Positions 49,547 to 60,705 of a stretch of DNA of 64,000 nt are shown one piece after another. Numbering within the stretch: the first letter of the stretch is position 1; each line of letters opens with the position of its first letter. The notes beneath the pieces were generated by a model, which was not told the origin of the DNA, searched no databases, and saw only the letters and a list, made by a program, of their open reading frames with translations. Made by a program: the position numbers and the translations under genes. Source of the DNA: Moniliophthora roreri (Eukaryota > Basidiomycota > Agaricomycetes > Agaricales > Marasmiaceae); contig LATX02000189.1 of NCBI GenBank assembly GCA_001466705.2, forward strand, positions 992,001 through 1,056,000, read 5' to 3'.

Positions 49547-50432
49547 TTAACTCTTTGCCTGGGTACCCTGCAAGATAAAGCGTGTCACCATTCGGATGTA
49601 TTCCTCATTACGAAGAACATCATCGTGCTCGTCCTCCAGCTGCCCGATACTATCCTCGACATATGCAGGGCTCGAAATAGCCCTCAGATGGCTAGTCATG
49701 GTCTCGCTCTGGGCCGTATCGACAAGTGTGTCCCCTTTAGAGTGAACAATGAACCATCGCATATCGTTTTCGCCACGAGGCGGGTAACGCGAAACCGAAA
49801 AGTCTGCATATGAATGCAAATGTCCAAAGGCAGGTTCAATGAACCAGTCATCGTAGCCGGGAAAACGAGAGAGCAGCATCTCGAGGTCGTAGATCCCTTC
49901 CGACATGATGACACCTCGCACAGCAGCCAAGATCTTGTCCGCAGGAGTGAGTGAAGGCGTTACATGCGAGGAGTCGAGGATGATCGAAGATAGCATATGC
50001 GCGCTGCAGCTGTGTCCTATTAGGTAAATCCTGCTGCGGTCAAACAATGCGTCTGATCTCTCCTGGGAATAGAGGAAGTTGAGGAACGTAAGGATATCCT
50101 CTGCGTGCGCTGGGTGATGGAGAATTCCATCCTCCTTGTTCTTTGGTGTCAATCGATAGTTGGGTACGACCACCGGAAATCCGGTGGACTGAACGAGTTT
50201 TTGCGCAAGCGGGGCATGATCTGCCTTGTCTTCCCTGTAACATAATCCATGTTACGTCGAATAACATGCGACGTAGAGCAACTTACGATCGCCAAGCACC
50301 ACCGTGTACGAAACAGACAAGAGGGAGTTTACTCGCTTTCTCAGCTGATAGGTTTGGCGAATAAAAGTCGAATTCTCGATAGGGATTTCGAGAGGAGTCG
50401 TTGTGGTAAGGGATGTTGGTCTTGACAGACAT
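49547..50432 (-). CDS. BNA7: alpha/beta-hydrolase, probable kynurenine formamidase
   Basis: Predicted arylformamidase hydrolysing N-formylkynurenine to kynurenine and formate. Two exons split by a 52-nt intron. The N-terminal part has REFDFYSPN and VCFVHGGAWRS, the HGGxW oxyanion motif of formamidases. Then come PVVVPNYRLTP, HHPAHAEDILTFL, and LIGHSCSAHM, the nucleophile elbow; the Ser sits where the usual motif is GHSxGAH, so the second Gly is replaced by Ser. Asp in HSKGDTLVD and His in DEHDDVL complete the triad. About 280 residues. Its position next to KMO and kynureninase supports the pathway call; a general esterase is the alternative. Confidence 0.78.
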
Positions 50433-50767
50433 AGTAATCATAGCTGACGCTATACAACACTGACTTGTGGGGCTGGAGTAGGCTGGAGTGGATATAACAC
50501 CCGAAAGGATAAAACGCCCGAGTCTCCGGCTCTGCTGCGGATGGATAACGGGTAACGCCGGCTAATACTAGCAGCGCCACAAGTGCTACGCTGCACTGGA
50601 TTGAGTTCGATGAGGTCAGCCATATGTGGCAGTGTGACCAAAAGGGTGATGTCATTTCGCGAGCCGGACCACCGATATAAAAGCCTCGCACCCCTCGTAG
50701 CTAATCGAGACTATTTTCACCTCGTACTACTCCGTTACGAACTTTACGTCCTATATCAGCTACTGCC
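50433..50767 (+). other. divergent promoter region between formamidase and PMP3
   Basis: About 335 bp. The TATA element listed separately sits towards PMP3. No gene recognised. Confidence 0.5.
50676..50683 (+). promoter_or_regulatory. TATA box of PMP3
   Basis: TATAAAAG, 92 bp upstream of the PMP3 ATG. PMP3-type genes are usually strongly expressed, which fits a consensus TATA. Inference. Confidence 0.5.
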
Positions 50768-51145
50768 ATGGCATTCACTGCTTCTGACATTTGCAAGGTA
50801 TCTTCGTACTTTTGGTCTTTTGGGCTGTCACTGACATTGTAAATAGATCCTTGTTGCAATCTTTGTACCCCCTCTGGGTGTTTTTCTCGAGCGAGGATGT
50901 GGTGCTGACTTTGTAAGCCTCACTTCATTCACTGTACAGATCCTGCTAACATGATGTCGTTCAGTGCATCAACATTCTGTTGACCATTCTGGGATGGCTG
51001 TAAGTGTTCTGTCATCACTTCTCAATGTGTAATGCTCACTCCTTGGCTCTAGTCCAGGAATCATCCACGGTATGCGATGCTTCTCCTATTTGGATACCAA
51101 GATGCTGATTCTCGGAAAGCCCTCTACATCATTCTTAAGTATTGA
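50768..51145 (+). CDS. PMP3: plasma-membrane proteolipid 3 (Pmp3/RCI2 family)
   Basis: 57-residue two-helix membrane protein influencing membrane potential and salt tolerance. Five tiny exons: MAFTASDICK (50768-50797), then ILVAIFVPPLGVFLERGCGA and DF, CINILLTILGW, PGIIH, and ALYIILKY with stop at 51143. Every junction has GT..AG ends and the joined protein matches the family along its whole length, including FVPPLGVFLERGC and PGIIHALYI. Too short and too split to appear as a normal open frame. It lies 121 bp from the convergent GCD6 stop. Confidence 0.95.
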
Positions 51146-51266
51146 TGGATATCCACGGAAAGCGAGCCAAGAACCTTATGTAGTACTGTACCACGGACTC
51201 CAGTGCTAATATGTCTTCGATACCCATTTGTATACTCTACGCTTTCATTCCTCGGAATGTATCCAT

Positions 51267-53955
51267 TTATTCGCTATCTTCCCCATCCCCGTCGTCCTCG
51301 TCACTCTCTTGCTCGTCAAATTGCTCGATCATCTTCGCTCCAATTGCCCAGCACTTCATCATGTTCTCCTTTGACAGTCCATCAGGGATACCTTGAGTTG
51401 AAAGCTTATGCCAAGTCCGTATATCGTCTTCCTCCACGATGTCGTCTTGGTATAGGGCCGCCAAAATTTGACCGAAGAGGGGTAAGCGCTCTGATGTAGT
51501 GCAGTGTACCTGATGAAAAGAGTCACCATTTCCCAAGGTGGGAACAAAAGTGGAACATGCCTGGAGCACAGTAATTGTCTCGACTGCATCAAATCCTCCG
51601 ATTTTCTCGATCAGAGGACCCCATCGTCCGATGACAGCCGCAATCTCTTTTCTCTGCGGCAAACCGCCACCCTCGACAATATTGATTCGTTCGACAATAG
51701 CAGCAACAACGGAATCGCGAACACGAGCAATGGGCACATTCGAGGCCATACGAAGCGTTTTCAATTCAACGGCCGCGTTGTCCACCGAGTGTCCTTCCGA
51801 GAATGCACGTTCAAGGGAGAGTGTTACTTCATACCGGAATTCTGACTCAGCCTGTGTAGAAGACGATGGAAGAACTGGTATTGTGGTGTCCAGCGATGTT
51901 GTGGAAGACGTAGGTAGATTGCCAAGGTGAATGTCGCTATCATCGTCGGAATCCTCACTAGCGGAATCCTCAGTTTCGGAACCAGGATCGGACTCCTCTA
52001 GATCCGAAGCATCGTCGCCTAAAGTCAGTGAATCAGACGGAGACACCTTTTATGAGGTGTGAACAGTGACAAACCGATACGCATAAACCTCTGGTTTTTG
52101 GCATTTTCGACGCCGTCGTCCTCGTCATCTTCAGTTGCCCTTCGGGTCCATACAAGTGTACTGTCATCTACTCCCAGTCTAGCTCGTGCAGCAGCTTGAT
52201 CTGACCGGGATTTTTTAGCCTGCGGAAAACATCCGTTCAAGACGCGTTTACCTTCCTCGATCTCCTCTGTTTCAGAGTCTGACTCGTCATCGCTTTCGCC
52301 GTCTGTATTGTGATCATCCCGTTTCCTCGACAGTCTCTCGAACGGTCCCAAATGTAACGCTGGATTGAGCACAACACCATCGCCAATGAGGCAACCCTTC
52401 TCGATTCTTGTGTCGTCTCTAACATTCACACCGGCTCCAATAATGCTTTCTTCAATGAAGCACCCCGCTCCAATTTTCGTCCCGTCGAATATATACGAAT
52501 TGTCCACGATTGTCCCGGGCCCAATAATACAGTTCCTTCCAATTACCGAAGATAATATCTGTGCGTTCTCGAATACCTGGGTGGAAGAACCAACGAGGGA
52601 ATTGTTTCCGATTTTACTTGTCCTGTTTGGCACAGTGGATGTGAGAATCGTCGAGATGGCGATGTAGGAACAGAAGGACTTGATTTACTTACCGTGCGAG
52701 AATCACCGAATTATCTCTAGCAATGTATTTGTTGCCCCGTCGATGTTCATATACGTGGCCTGCAGGATGATTATTATCTGGCACGAGAGGGAATGTCCAG
52801 CGTGACAATATATCTTTGCTAGAATCGGGTAAGACTAGACAGGAGTAAGGACATTAAAAATATGTATTTACCTGACTGAATCATAGCTTTTCGTATCTTG
52901 AACACGAGCGGCATAGCCGTCTTTTGCGACATAACAGTAGATGTTTTTCATCAATAGATCGGAGGTAAGGACACCATGAACAAAATCTCTCCGGATATCG
53001 AGGTAGTCAAAGTTATCCTGGAACAGAGATGGGACCTGCGAGCGACATTATCTCGTCAAATGCAAGTGAGAGAGAGGATACCGCGACTGCGACGTACTTC
53101 GACCGAACAGACGTCGATACAGCAATCAATGAGATCATTTCGAATCTCCACATCTGGATGTTCGGCAAGAATCTCTCGAGGAATAGAAGCCAGTGATTTG
53201 GAGGGGTATCCGGTAACGGATTCGTAGTGCAGGCATTCTGACGTTTCCGAGTCCAGAACAAACACCGAAGAGTCGCCTTTAGACCTGTGTTGTGATCAGC
53301 CGAGATGCATATAGAACTCGCAGTGGAACACACCTCGTCCGATGCCTTGCTCCGCTCTCCTTCACTACCATGGTCATAATGGCATCCTTGTTGACCTTTC
53401 TGCGCTCCTTGTGCACCTTCACAACCTCATCGATCCGAATATTGCTAACCAGGTCTCCCATAACCAAAACAAAGTCACCAGTTACCAATCCACGAGTGTA
53501 GATGTCACGCAAAGCATCTCCAGGCGAGAATGTCTCCTTCGCTGTCATGATAGGGACAATCTTGATTCCAGATCCTGGTTTTGACCATCTTGACTCTCTG
53601 CAAGATAAGTTAGATCAATGGCCGAAACATAAACGAGGTGTAGACTCGCACGCAATGGTTGTTTTCACTTGTTCCGCATGAGACCTACAGATCACAAAGA
53701 TCTCTTGAACGCCAGCTAGGGCGAGGCTTTCAAATGTCCAATCGAGGAGCGGTGCGTTACATATAGGAAGGAGGCACTGCGGTAGACCGCATGTCAAAAT
53801 TGGCGGAGTGACTGAACAAGGTGGTTGCTTACTCGCGGTTTGCGCGTCGTGAGCGGCCTGAATCTCTTGTTGAAGCTATCTGCAAGGATAACGGCTTGAA
53901 GCACCTCGTCTTCGTCGCTAATCAGCTTTTCCTTGCCAGCGGATTTTGGTGCCAT
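51267..53955 (-). CDS. GCD6: translation initiation factor eIF2B epsilon subunit
   Basis: Catalytic subunit of the guanine-nucleotide exchange factor for eIF2. The N-terminal nucleotidyltransferase-like domain has QAVILADSFNKRFRPLT, VLLPICNAPLLDWTFESLAL and DFVLVMGDLVSNI. The left-handed beta-helix of hexapeptide repeats runs through YIARDNSVILARTSKIGNNS to LVGSSTQVFENAQILSSVIG and NCIIGPGTIVDNSYI. An acidic segment follows. The C-terminal HEAT-like W2 domain ends in WAIGAKMIEQFDEQESDEDD, the acidic-aromatic tail that contacts eIF2. About 740 residues, close to the family size. Several introns were resolved; the start at 53955 fits the family N-terminus. Confidence 0.93.
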
Positions 53956-54400
53956 GATGTTTGATGGTTGAAATTTTACAATGACTCATTTGGAAGGTTG
54001 ACGCGAATCACTCCATTCGATTTCGTACTCCAATCACACAGGCTAGAAGCGATCACAATATGTACAAGGTTCTGAAATGGCTGTCATTGGTCAAACGAAG
54101 CGATTACAAAAAAAATGCCTAATGACATGGAGCATGATCTGACAAAGAAAAAGAAAGACAGGGTATTCAATCAGACCATTAGCGGATTAAGGGAGTGGAT
54201 GTGGTTCATGATATGTGACGTCGTAGAGGGATAGCGAAAGCGAGAACCAGATCCGTGTACTGTAGCGGGAGGGAAGAGGAATCCAAGAACACATGCACTC
54301 GTGAAATGCGGATAACCCTAGAGAGATTTGGTAGAAGAGATAAAAAAAAAAGGTAAAATGCTCATAACGGTCGTGCAGCAGAATAAGAAAGAAAGAATCC
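53956..54400 (-). other. intergenic between tandem minus-strand genes
   Basis: About 445 bp: GCD6 promoter next to 53955 and the 3' UTR of the Ala/Glu-rich gene. No feature beyond short A runs near 54105 and 54343. Confidence 0.5.
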
Positions 54401-55078
54401 TCATGCGGTGGCAGCAACAGGTGTTGATGAGGCGGCTTCAACGGGCTTCTCAAGTGCAGCATCCTCCTTGGCCTCATCCTCCTTCTTGGCCTCAGCCTCC
54501 GATGTAGCGGCGGCGGCGTCAGTTGCAGGGTTCTCGAGGGGAGCAACAGGTGCAGGCTCCTCGAGCTTGGGAGGATGCTCGTCAACCTTGGCAGGTGTAG
54601 CAACCTCAGCCTTGGGCTTGGGCTTGAAGAAGTCACCAACACGGGCCGACAGACGACGGCCAACCTTGGCGGCTTTAGGAGTCTTTTCCTCCTTCTTCTC
54701 CTCTTTCTTCTCTTCCTTCTTTTCCTCCTTCTGAAAGAACAGTAAGAAAGGATGCGTATATAATTAAACCAAGCACCCGTACCTTCTCTTCCTTAGCCTC
54801 TTCAGTGGCAGCGGGGGCGGCGGTGGATGCCTCAGCAGCAGCAGGTTCGGCGGCGATCTCACTAGAACAACAGTCAGCAGAGAACAAGGATAATGGCAAT
54901 GGCTACTCACGCTTCCTTGGCTGGCTCGGAAACAGCTGCGGTAGTCTCCTCAGCCTTTGCAGGCTCAGTGGTCTCGGTGGTCGCTTCCTTGGCGGCCTCC
55001 TCGGTAGTAGCCTCTTTGGCAGGCTCCTCGGTGGCAGCAGCCGACTAATTCCAAATGTGAGCATGAGTCATACGAATA

Positions 55079-55110
<32 letters not shown>

Positions 55111-55777
55111 CAGAGACGTACCTCAGAGCTCTCCTTCTTTTTGTCCTTCTTGGGGCTCTTGGGGGCTTTTGGCTTCTTTTCGGCCTTCACCTTGTCACTC
55201 TTGAAGGGAGAGAGGAGCTTAGCCAAAAAGTTGGGGCTCTTGGGTCGGTCCTCCTTCTTGGCGTCGGAGTCAGCCTAAAGGAGATAAGATAACGGAAATT
55301 AGAATGAATGTGTTGACATGACATCGAATCAGACGACTTACAGCCTTGGCCTCATCCTTTGCTGGCTCGTCAGTGGCGGGGGCAGAGGCCTCTGCAGCAG
55401 CCTCGGTGGTGACGGCAGCTTCAGTGGTCTCCTTGGCCTCTTCCTTTGCGGGGTCGGCGGCGGTCTCAGCAACAGCGGTGGTAGGCTAAACACATGGTCA
55501 ATATATATAAAACACGTCAAGGAAAGTCACACGAAACGGACCTCAGCCTTCACCTCTTCCTTCGCGGGCTCCTATCGCACAGACAAGAAAAAAAAATTAG
55601 AAAAAAGAAAAAAATTTTCCATCCTCGACAAAGACATACAGCAGCAGCGACTTCTTCGGTCTTGACAGGTTCGGCAGCGACAGGAGCAGCCTCAGTGGTC
55701 GTCTCGGTGGTCGTGGGCTTGGTATCTTCGACGACAGCAGCGGTAGGGGCAACAGCAGTGCTCTCAGGTGCGGACAT
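54401..55777 (-). CDS. Ala/Glu/Lys-rich repeat protein built from small in-phase exons
   Basis: No named domain. The protein (about 350 residues) is almost entirely A, E, K, T, P. It repeats the core EPAKEE/DEPAKDEAK/EEPAKEA many times. Exon 2 encodes just EPAKEEVKAE, and most exons start and end in phase 0, so the repeats look exon-borne. Two less repetitive islands stand out: DRPKSPNFLAKLLSPFKSDK with a following run of Lys/Pro, and KAAKVGRRLSARVGDFFKPK. Both are short amphipathic basic stretches that could bind membrane or nucleic acid. The start at 55777 opens MSAPESTAVAP; the stop is at 54401. The role is unknown; a disordered stress or cytoskeletal-associated protein is possible. Confidence 0.75.
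55079..55109. repeat. 31-nt poly-G tract in an intron
   Basis: An uninterrupted run of 31 G on the plus strand (C on the coding strand) shortly after the donor site of the intron following KKDKKKESSE. The length is probably polymorphic and the exact count may be a sequencing artefact. Confidence 0.85.
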
Positions 55778-56129
55778 TATTGAAGAAAAGCTATAGGTGA
55801 TATTAGGAAGAGGGTGAAGCTGTAAAAGATAAGGACGTACGCTGGACGGTATTATTGGTATAGAAGAGAGAGAGCGAAGGGCGACCTGGTCCTCAGGTGA
55901 AGGGATGAGTTGAAAAAGGGTTGAGGTCATGTGCTGTACGAAGCTTGCCATAAATAATCTGAGCTCTGTTTGGTCTTGCTTTGGCCCCAGTTAGGATCTC
56001 CGATCTGCGGAGCCAAAAATGGCAGGACTTTCCCATGGACCCTAAATGGGTAACAATGACGACGTTGGTCCGCCTCCGCAACTTTTATTATATACTTGCA
56101 GCCACTCGAATGTTGTCCCGCTACTCACC
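55778..56129. other. divergent promoter region
   Basis: About 350 bp between the starts of the Ala/Glu-rich gene and the PalI-like gene. A TTATTATATAC stretch near 56085-56096 lies 35-45 bp before the PalI-like ATG and may serve as its TATA region. Nothing else recognised. Confidence 0.4.
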
Positions 56130-57127
56130 ATGTATTTCCTCTTTATCACCCCAGCTCTCACTTTCATCGCATTCTTACTCCTCCTCCTCGTCTCCCTCTC
56201 CGTGCCCATAATTAAATCCATTTATCTCTTCTCTCTCACCACCAATGTCTCCTCCTCTCTTTTCAACTCTGCCGCATACGGAGCTGTCAAATTTGGCGTC
56301 TGGGGATACTGCATTTCGTCTGTCGATATCTCGTGTGTTCGATCTTTTTTCCCTTTCCTGTTCGATGCCTTGCTCAGTAAATGTCGCGTCTCCGCGTGAT
56401 TATTCTCTAGCATCCTTGGTATCGATCGCAGCTCCGACGCCAGGTGTTCCGATACTCAACTAGGCTACACCTTTGACAGCAATGTTGCACAGGCTCTGCA
56501 AGTTCTTCCGTTCATTTACCTCCATCATATTCACATTTTCGATTTTTTAGGCGCGTAGATCAGTTTACTGACCTCATCACAAAGACTACTACTGCCGCGC
56601 TTGTTCTTCACCCCATCGGTACGTGGCGGATGTCACAGTTCCGCTCGCGTCCATCTTCTCAATAGAATTTTAAAGCATGCGGTTTCACGTTCTTAACCCT
56701 TGTCATTTCATTCTTCATGCTCCGTCGCGGCTCGAATGGAACCGCCCGCCTTCCGTCTATAATTACCCTTGGCATCGGAATCCTTGCTACCCTCCTCACC
56801 ACCATCGTATTCCTCATCGACGTGATTCTCGTCGCCGTCATTCGCAATCGCGTTAACGACCGGACTGATGGTCGAATAGTTCTCAATTGGGGAAATGCTG
56901 TACGTGTTCCATCAACTTCCTTATCCTCTCTCACAAGGGTTCTCATTACCCCAGGTCTGGATGGCTCTGGGAGCTACAATTGCCCTTTGGCTCGCCATGG
57001 TTGGCGCCTGTGGCGGCGTTTGTGCGCGCGGCAGACGTTTCCAGTAAGTCAATCAAGCCTTTCTTCCTTTGCATCTCCTTCATGTATTTTTTTCTTCCAC
57101 AGCACCCGCAAAACTGAACAATACTGA
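56130..57127 (+). CDS. PalI/SUR7-family four-helix membrane protein
   Basis: Fungal membrane protein family that includes PalI/Rim9 (ambient pH sensing) and Sur7 (eisosome-associated). Helix 1 is LTFIAFLLLLLVSLSVPII. The first extracellular loop has SIYLFSLTTN and VKFGVWGYCISSVDI, the claudin-like G-W-C signature. After short introns come LGIDRSSDARCSDTQLGYTF and DQFTDLITKTTTAALVLHPI. Helix 2 is CGFTFLTLVISFFML, helix 3 LGIGILATLLTTIVFLIDVI, then VAVIRNRVNDRTDG, and helix 4 WMALGATIALWLAMVGACGG. The C-terminus is a short basic tail ending EQY. The lack of a long disordered tail favours a general PalI-domain protein over the true Rim9 pH sensor. Confidence 0.85.
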
Positions 57128-57732
57128 AGGTAATGGACATTGAAACGATCATCGCGTACATTGACACATTGATCGATCATGTCGTTGAACGGACTATTGA
57201 CGACTGCCGAAACTTACCCCTTACTGAAGGCATGAACGGACATGACCTGACGACTTTCTGACGGTTCAACTGTATCGAATAGAGACAAATGACTGGCCAT
57301 TTGTTACCACCCTTACTACTTCTTGTGTTTTTGTTTTTCTCAACAATGGACGAATCTTCGTGTGGCATGAGTTTCCATGGAGCTTTTGAATGCTTCTCAT
57401 AGCCGAATCATTTGATGGTGGTATTCCATTAGCCGATATCACACAAGATTCATGCCAGCTCACCAAACTCATGAGAAGATCATTCCAATTGTTGGCTTTT
57501 GTTGGCCCAATGAATTTCGGATGCAAAACTCCTTGAGGAGACGATAAAAGTTGAACGACTTACATATCCCCTTTCGGAAGTGATCTTCGCGAGTTCAAAC
57601 TCCATAGCCTGAATTGGACGCATGGAGATAATCACCTATCCCGGGAGCCGAAAGAGTTTCAGAAAATAAAGCATCATTCATTCCGCTCCGTAATCTCGAT
57701 CTCAACTTCAGCATAGGAGGGACTTTCAAGTT
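57128..57732. other. convergent 3' region, nothing recognised
   Basis: About 600 bp between PalI-like and NOP2 stops. Small open frames on the minus strand have no domain and were not called. Confidence 0.5.
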
Positions 57733-60113
57733 TCACGCAGGGACAGCAACTGTCCGTGGAGGTACACGAAGACCCTTGGCTTTCATCGCCCGACGTTTAG
57801 ATTCTGGATGATTATTTGTGAGGGTCGAGAAGTATGGGAAGAACAGAAAAAAATTACCTTCGATATAGGGTCTGTCCTCCTCATCATCAAACGCCGGCTT
57901 TTCCTCCTCACCCTGCTCCTCGTCGACATCCACGTCGACGATGCCTCCCTTTGTCGACCCCTCTTCCTTTGTCTTTTTACTCCTCTTCTCCACCTTGAAT
58001 TTGGCGACGTAAAACCCATCCATGTTATGCACATGCGGATAGAACCTTCGGGTGAGCTTAACGCTCGGGTTGAAAACCTTGCCGCGGTACTTGGTATACC
58101 CTTCCCTGCCAAAGCCGATCCCCGTGTCCACGAGCTTGACGTTTGGTCGTTTGCGCAAAGCGTAATCTACCACAGCCTCGTTTTCGTCCACGGTAACGGA
58201 ACATGTCGAGTATACGACATAACCCCCGGTCTTTGAGTCCGGGCTGACACTGTCTAATGCACAAAGGATCAATTGCTTTTGGAGGTGTGCCAGCAATGTA
58301 AAATCACGCTCCGACTGGGTGAAAGCGCGTCAGAACAGCGAATCAATGATGTCGGCAGAAGGAATATGGCGTACCTTGTTGACCTTGACGCTTGAATCTT
58401 TGCTAATGACACCTGTGCCACTGCACGGCGCGTCCAACAGAACACGATCAAACCCGCCCATCACTTTTGGGAACTCGCGGCCATCGTACGAACAGACAAC
58501 AACATTTTTGCATCCTAGACGATGTACGTTGGCACTAAGACTCTTCGTTCGTGCTTTGTTAGCGTCATTTGCAAAGACGATGCCAGTATTTTGAAGCAGG
58601 GCAGCGATATGTGTGGTTTTGCCACCAGGGGCCGATGCCATATCCAAAACCCTTTCCTCCGGTTGAGGGGCTAACGCAATGACGGGTAAAAAGGAGGAAG
58701 CCGCTTGTAACATATAATGACCACCTAGGTACTCTGGTGTGGCACCTGTCCCACATGTCAGAACGACAGAAGCCCTTGAATGCAACAGGTCCCACCTATA
58801 GGAACACTACTCTCAAAGACTTGTAGACCGACGTTCGTCCACTTCCCAATAGGTTCCAGATTCACGCCCCGGTTGATGAGCGCTTGTGCCAGATCGCGCC
58901 GTCGCGTCCTTAACGTATTCGTCCGAATAGTGACGGGTCGAGGTACTTCGTTGGCTTCAAAAAACTCAATAGCCTAGAAGAATCGTAAACAGGAGCTCAT
59001 GGTACAGGCGAAGTACCACAAACCTCAGCAACAGGGAATAGTTGAAACAGCTTCTCCGCGAGGAATTCGTTATAACCGTAGTAGTTTGCAATGTCGAAAA
59101 CCAATTGAGCAATATATTCCGCTCTTGAGCTGTAGACGCAAAGCTGTTAGTCACTGATTATCACCATTGAATTGAAAGCAGACTCACCGCCCTTTCTCTG
59201 CCAACTTCTTGAATCTCTGCAGTGCTCGCACACACTCTCTCATGCGTCGTTGCACCACATGCACATCGGGACCACCAGCATTCTTCTCTTCCTCCAATTC
59301 CTCGGCAGTTGGTAAATGGAACTTTTCACCATCGTCTTCACCGTCATCTTCATCTTCATCATCCTCATCCATGTCGAATTCATCGGCGTCTTCCATCGCT
59401 GCCGCTTGCATTTCTGCTATGTCCAGCGCGGCCTCTGCGGCGGCTTTTGCTTCCAAAGCCTTGGATTTTGCTTCGATGTTTTCCACCGTAACAGGCTCGT
59501 CTGAATCCGAACCTTCCGAATCAGAGGAAATATCTGAGGCAGTCGGTATGATTTTGGTGGGTCTCTCCCATTGCTTTGACTTTTTGGTTTTTGTCGGACG
59601 TCGAAACTCATCCTCTTCATCTGAATCAAAGTCAAACTGCTGCACCGGCCCTCGTAGTGGTTCGTCGCTGAAAAGAGAGGTTGATGGAGGTTAACGAAAG
59701 TGGTAGTTTTTTGAATGATACGCACTCGTCGAATTCTATGTCCTCCAAATCTCCTGCAAGTGCTTCACCATCATCATCTACATCACTGTCCTCGAAAAGA
59801 GACCTAGCAATTTCAATGAGAGATGAATTAGCATTCAAGGGTGTAATCTTCACTTGGTCCGTGCTTTGAGATCGTCATCTTCGACATCTTCCCATGCATC
59901 CGCATCCAAACTTTTCTTGCGTGTTTTCAACTTGTCCTTTTTCGAATTGGTTTTGACCTTGACGGCCTGATCTTTTGCCTTCTTTGCGGGTCTGGAGTTA
60001 GGCTTGTCGTCTATCGCCTCTGCCTTCCGTTTCCCTAGCTTTTTAGGTGAAGTACCTGCTGCATCTTCTAAAGACTTTGGGGGCGGCTGTTTGTTTTTAG
60101 CACGGCGACCCAT
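57733..60113 (-). CDS. NOP2: 25S rRNA (cytosine-C5) methyltransferase Nop2
   Basis: Nucleolar m5C methyltransferase needed for 60S assembly. The N-terminus is Lys-rich ([20 protein letters not shown]), then very acidic ([20 protein letters not shown]). The catalytic half has [60 protein letters not shown], and [20 protein letters not shown]. The SAM site is [39 protein letters not shown] holds the release Cys, and [20 protein letters not shown] holds the catalytic Cys. [16 protein letters not shown] ends the fold. Both Cys are intact. About 730 residues; introns are short. It starts at 60113. Confidence 0.95.
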
Positions 60114-60705
60114 AGAAAATGGATTTGAGTGAGCTGCGAGAATGAGTTTTGAAAAAAAAAAAAATTTAATAAATTGATCACGTTGAGGACCCGGACCGAT
60201 TAAGCGCCTTCAGCGCTTCTGAAATTCTCGTCGATGTCGTTGGTTCAATGCCATGAGCTCAAGCTCTCAAGTTAGACCCGTTCTGTTTCTAAAACATGCT
60301 TCCTGCGGATTGGAGTTAAAATGCTTAACTGGTTGTACTCGAGAACGCAGTTATGGGTCAACCCACATCCTAGACACGGGCAGGAGCGTCAGGTATGTCC
60401 TTCAAAGTCGTTTATCCAGGTTTACACCACATCTTAATCACAACGAACAGGGGCAAGCTGGGGACAAGGCTCAATGACTGGGCTTGATGAATGACACACA
60501 TTGGGCATGAGGCAGTCATAAGGCCACCGGCCGGACAGAAACACCACATAATCTGATGCCAGTAATCTCGGTTCTCGAGGCTGTCAGTGAGAGGTAGCCT
60601 GAAGTCGATTCAAAAGTCTTGCTCCATGCCGTCGACTGCGTACCACACCTTTACTTTACCTCCAACCTCACACCTAACCGTTAACGCCTACCATCACTTG
60701 ACACA
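60114..60705. other. divergent promoter region, nothing recognised
   Basis: About 590 bp between the starts of NOP2 and the disordered protein. A short A12 run lies near 60152. No gene recognised. Confidence 0.45.

Noticed and set aside
55079..55109. Poly-G run as a possible assembly gap or telomere-like element
   Set aside because: Flanked by a clean intron donor and acceptor in a coherent gene; simply an intronic homopolymer, though its length is uncertain.
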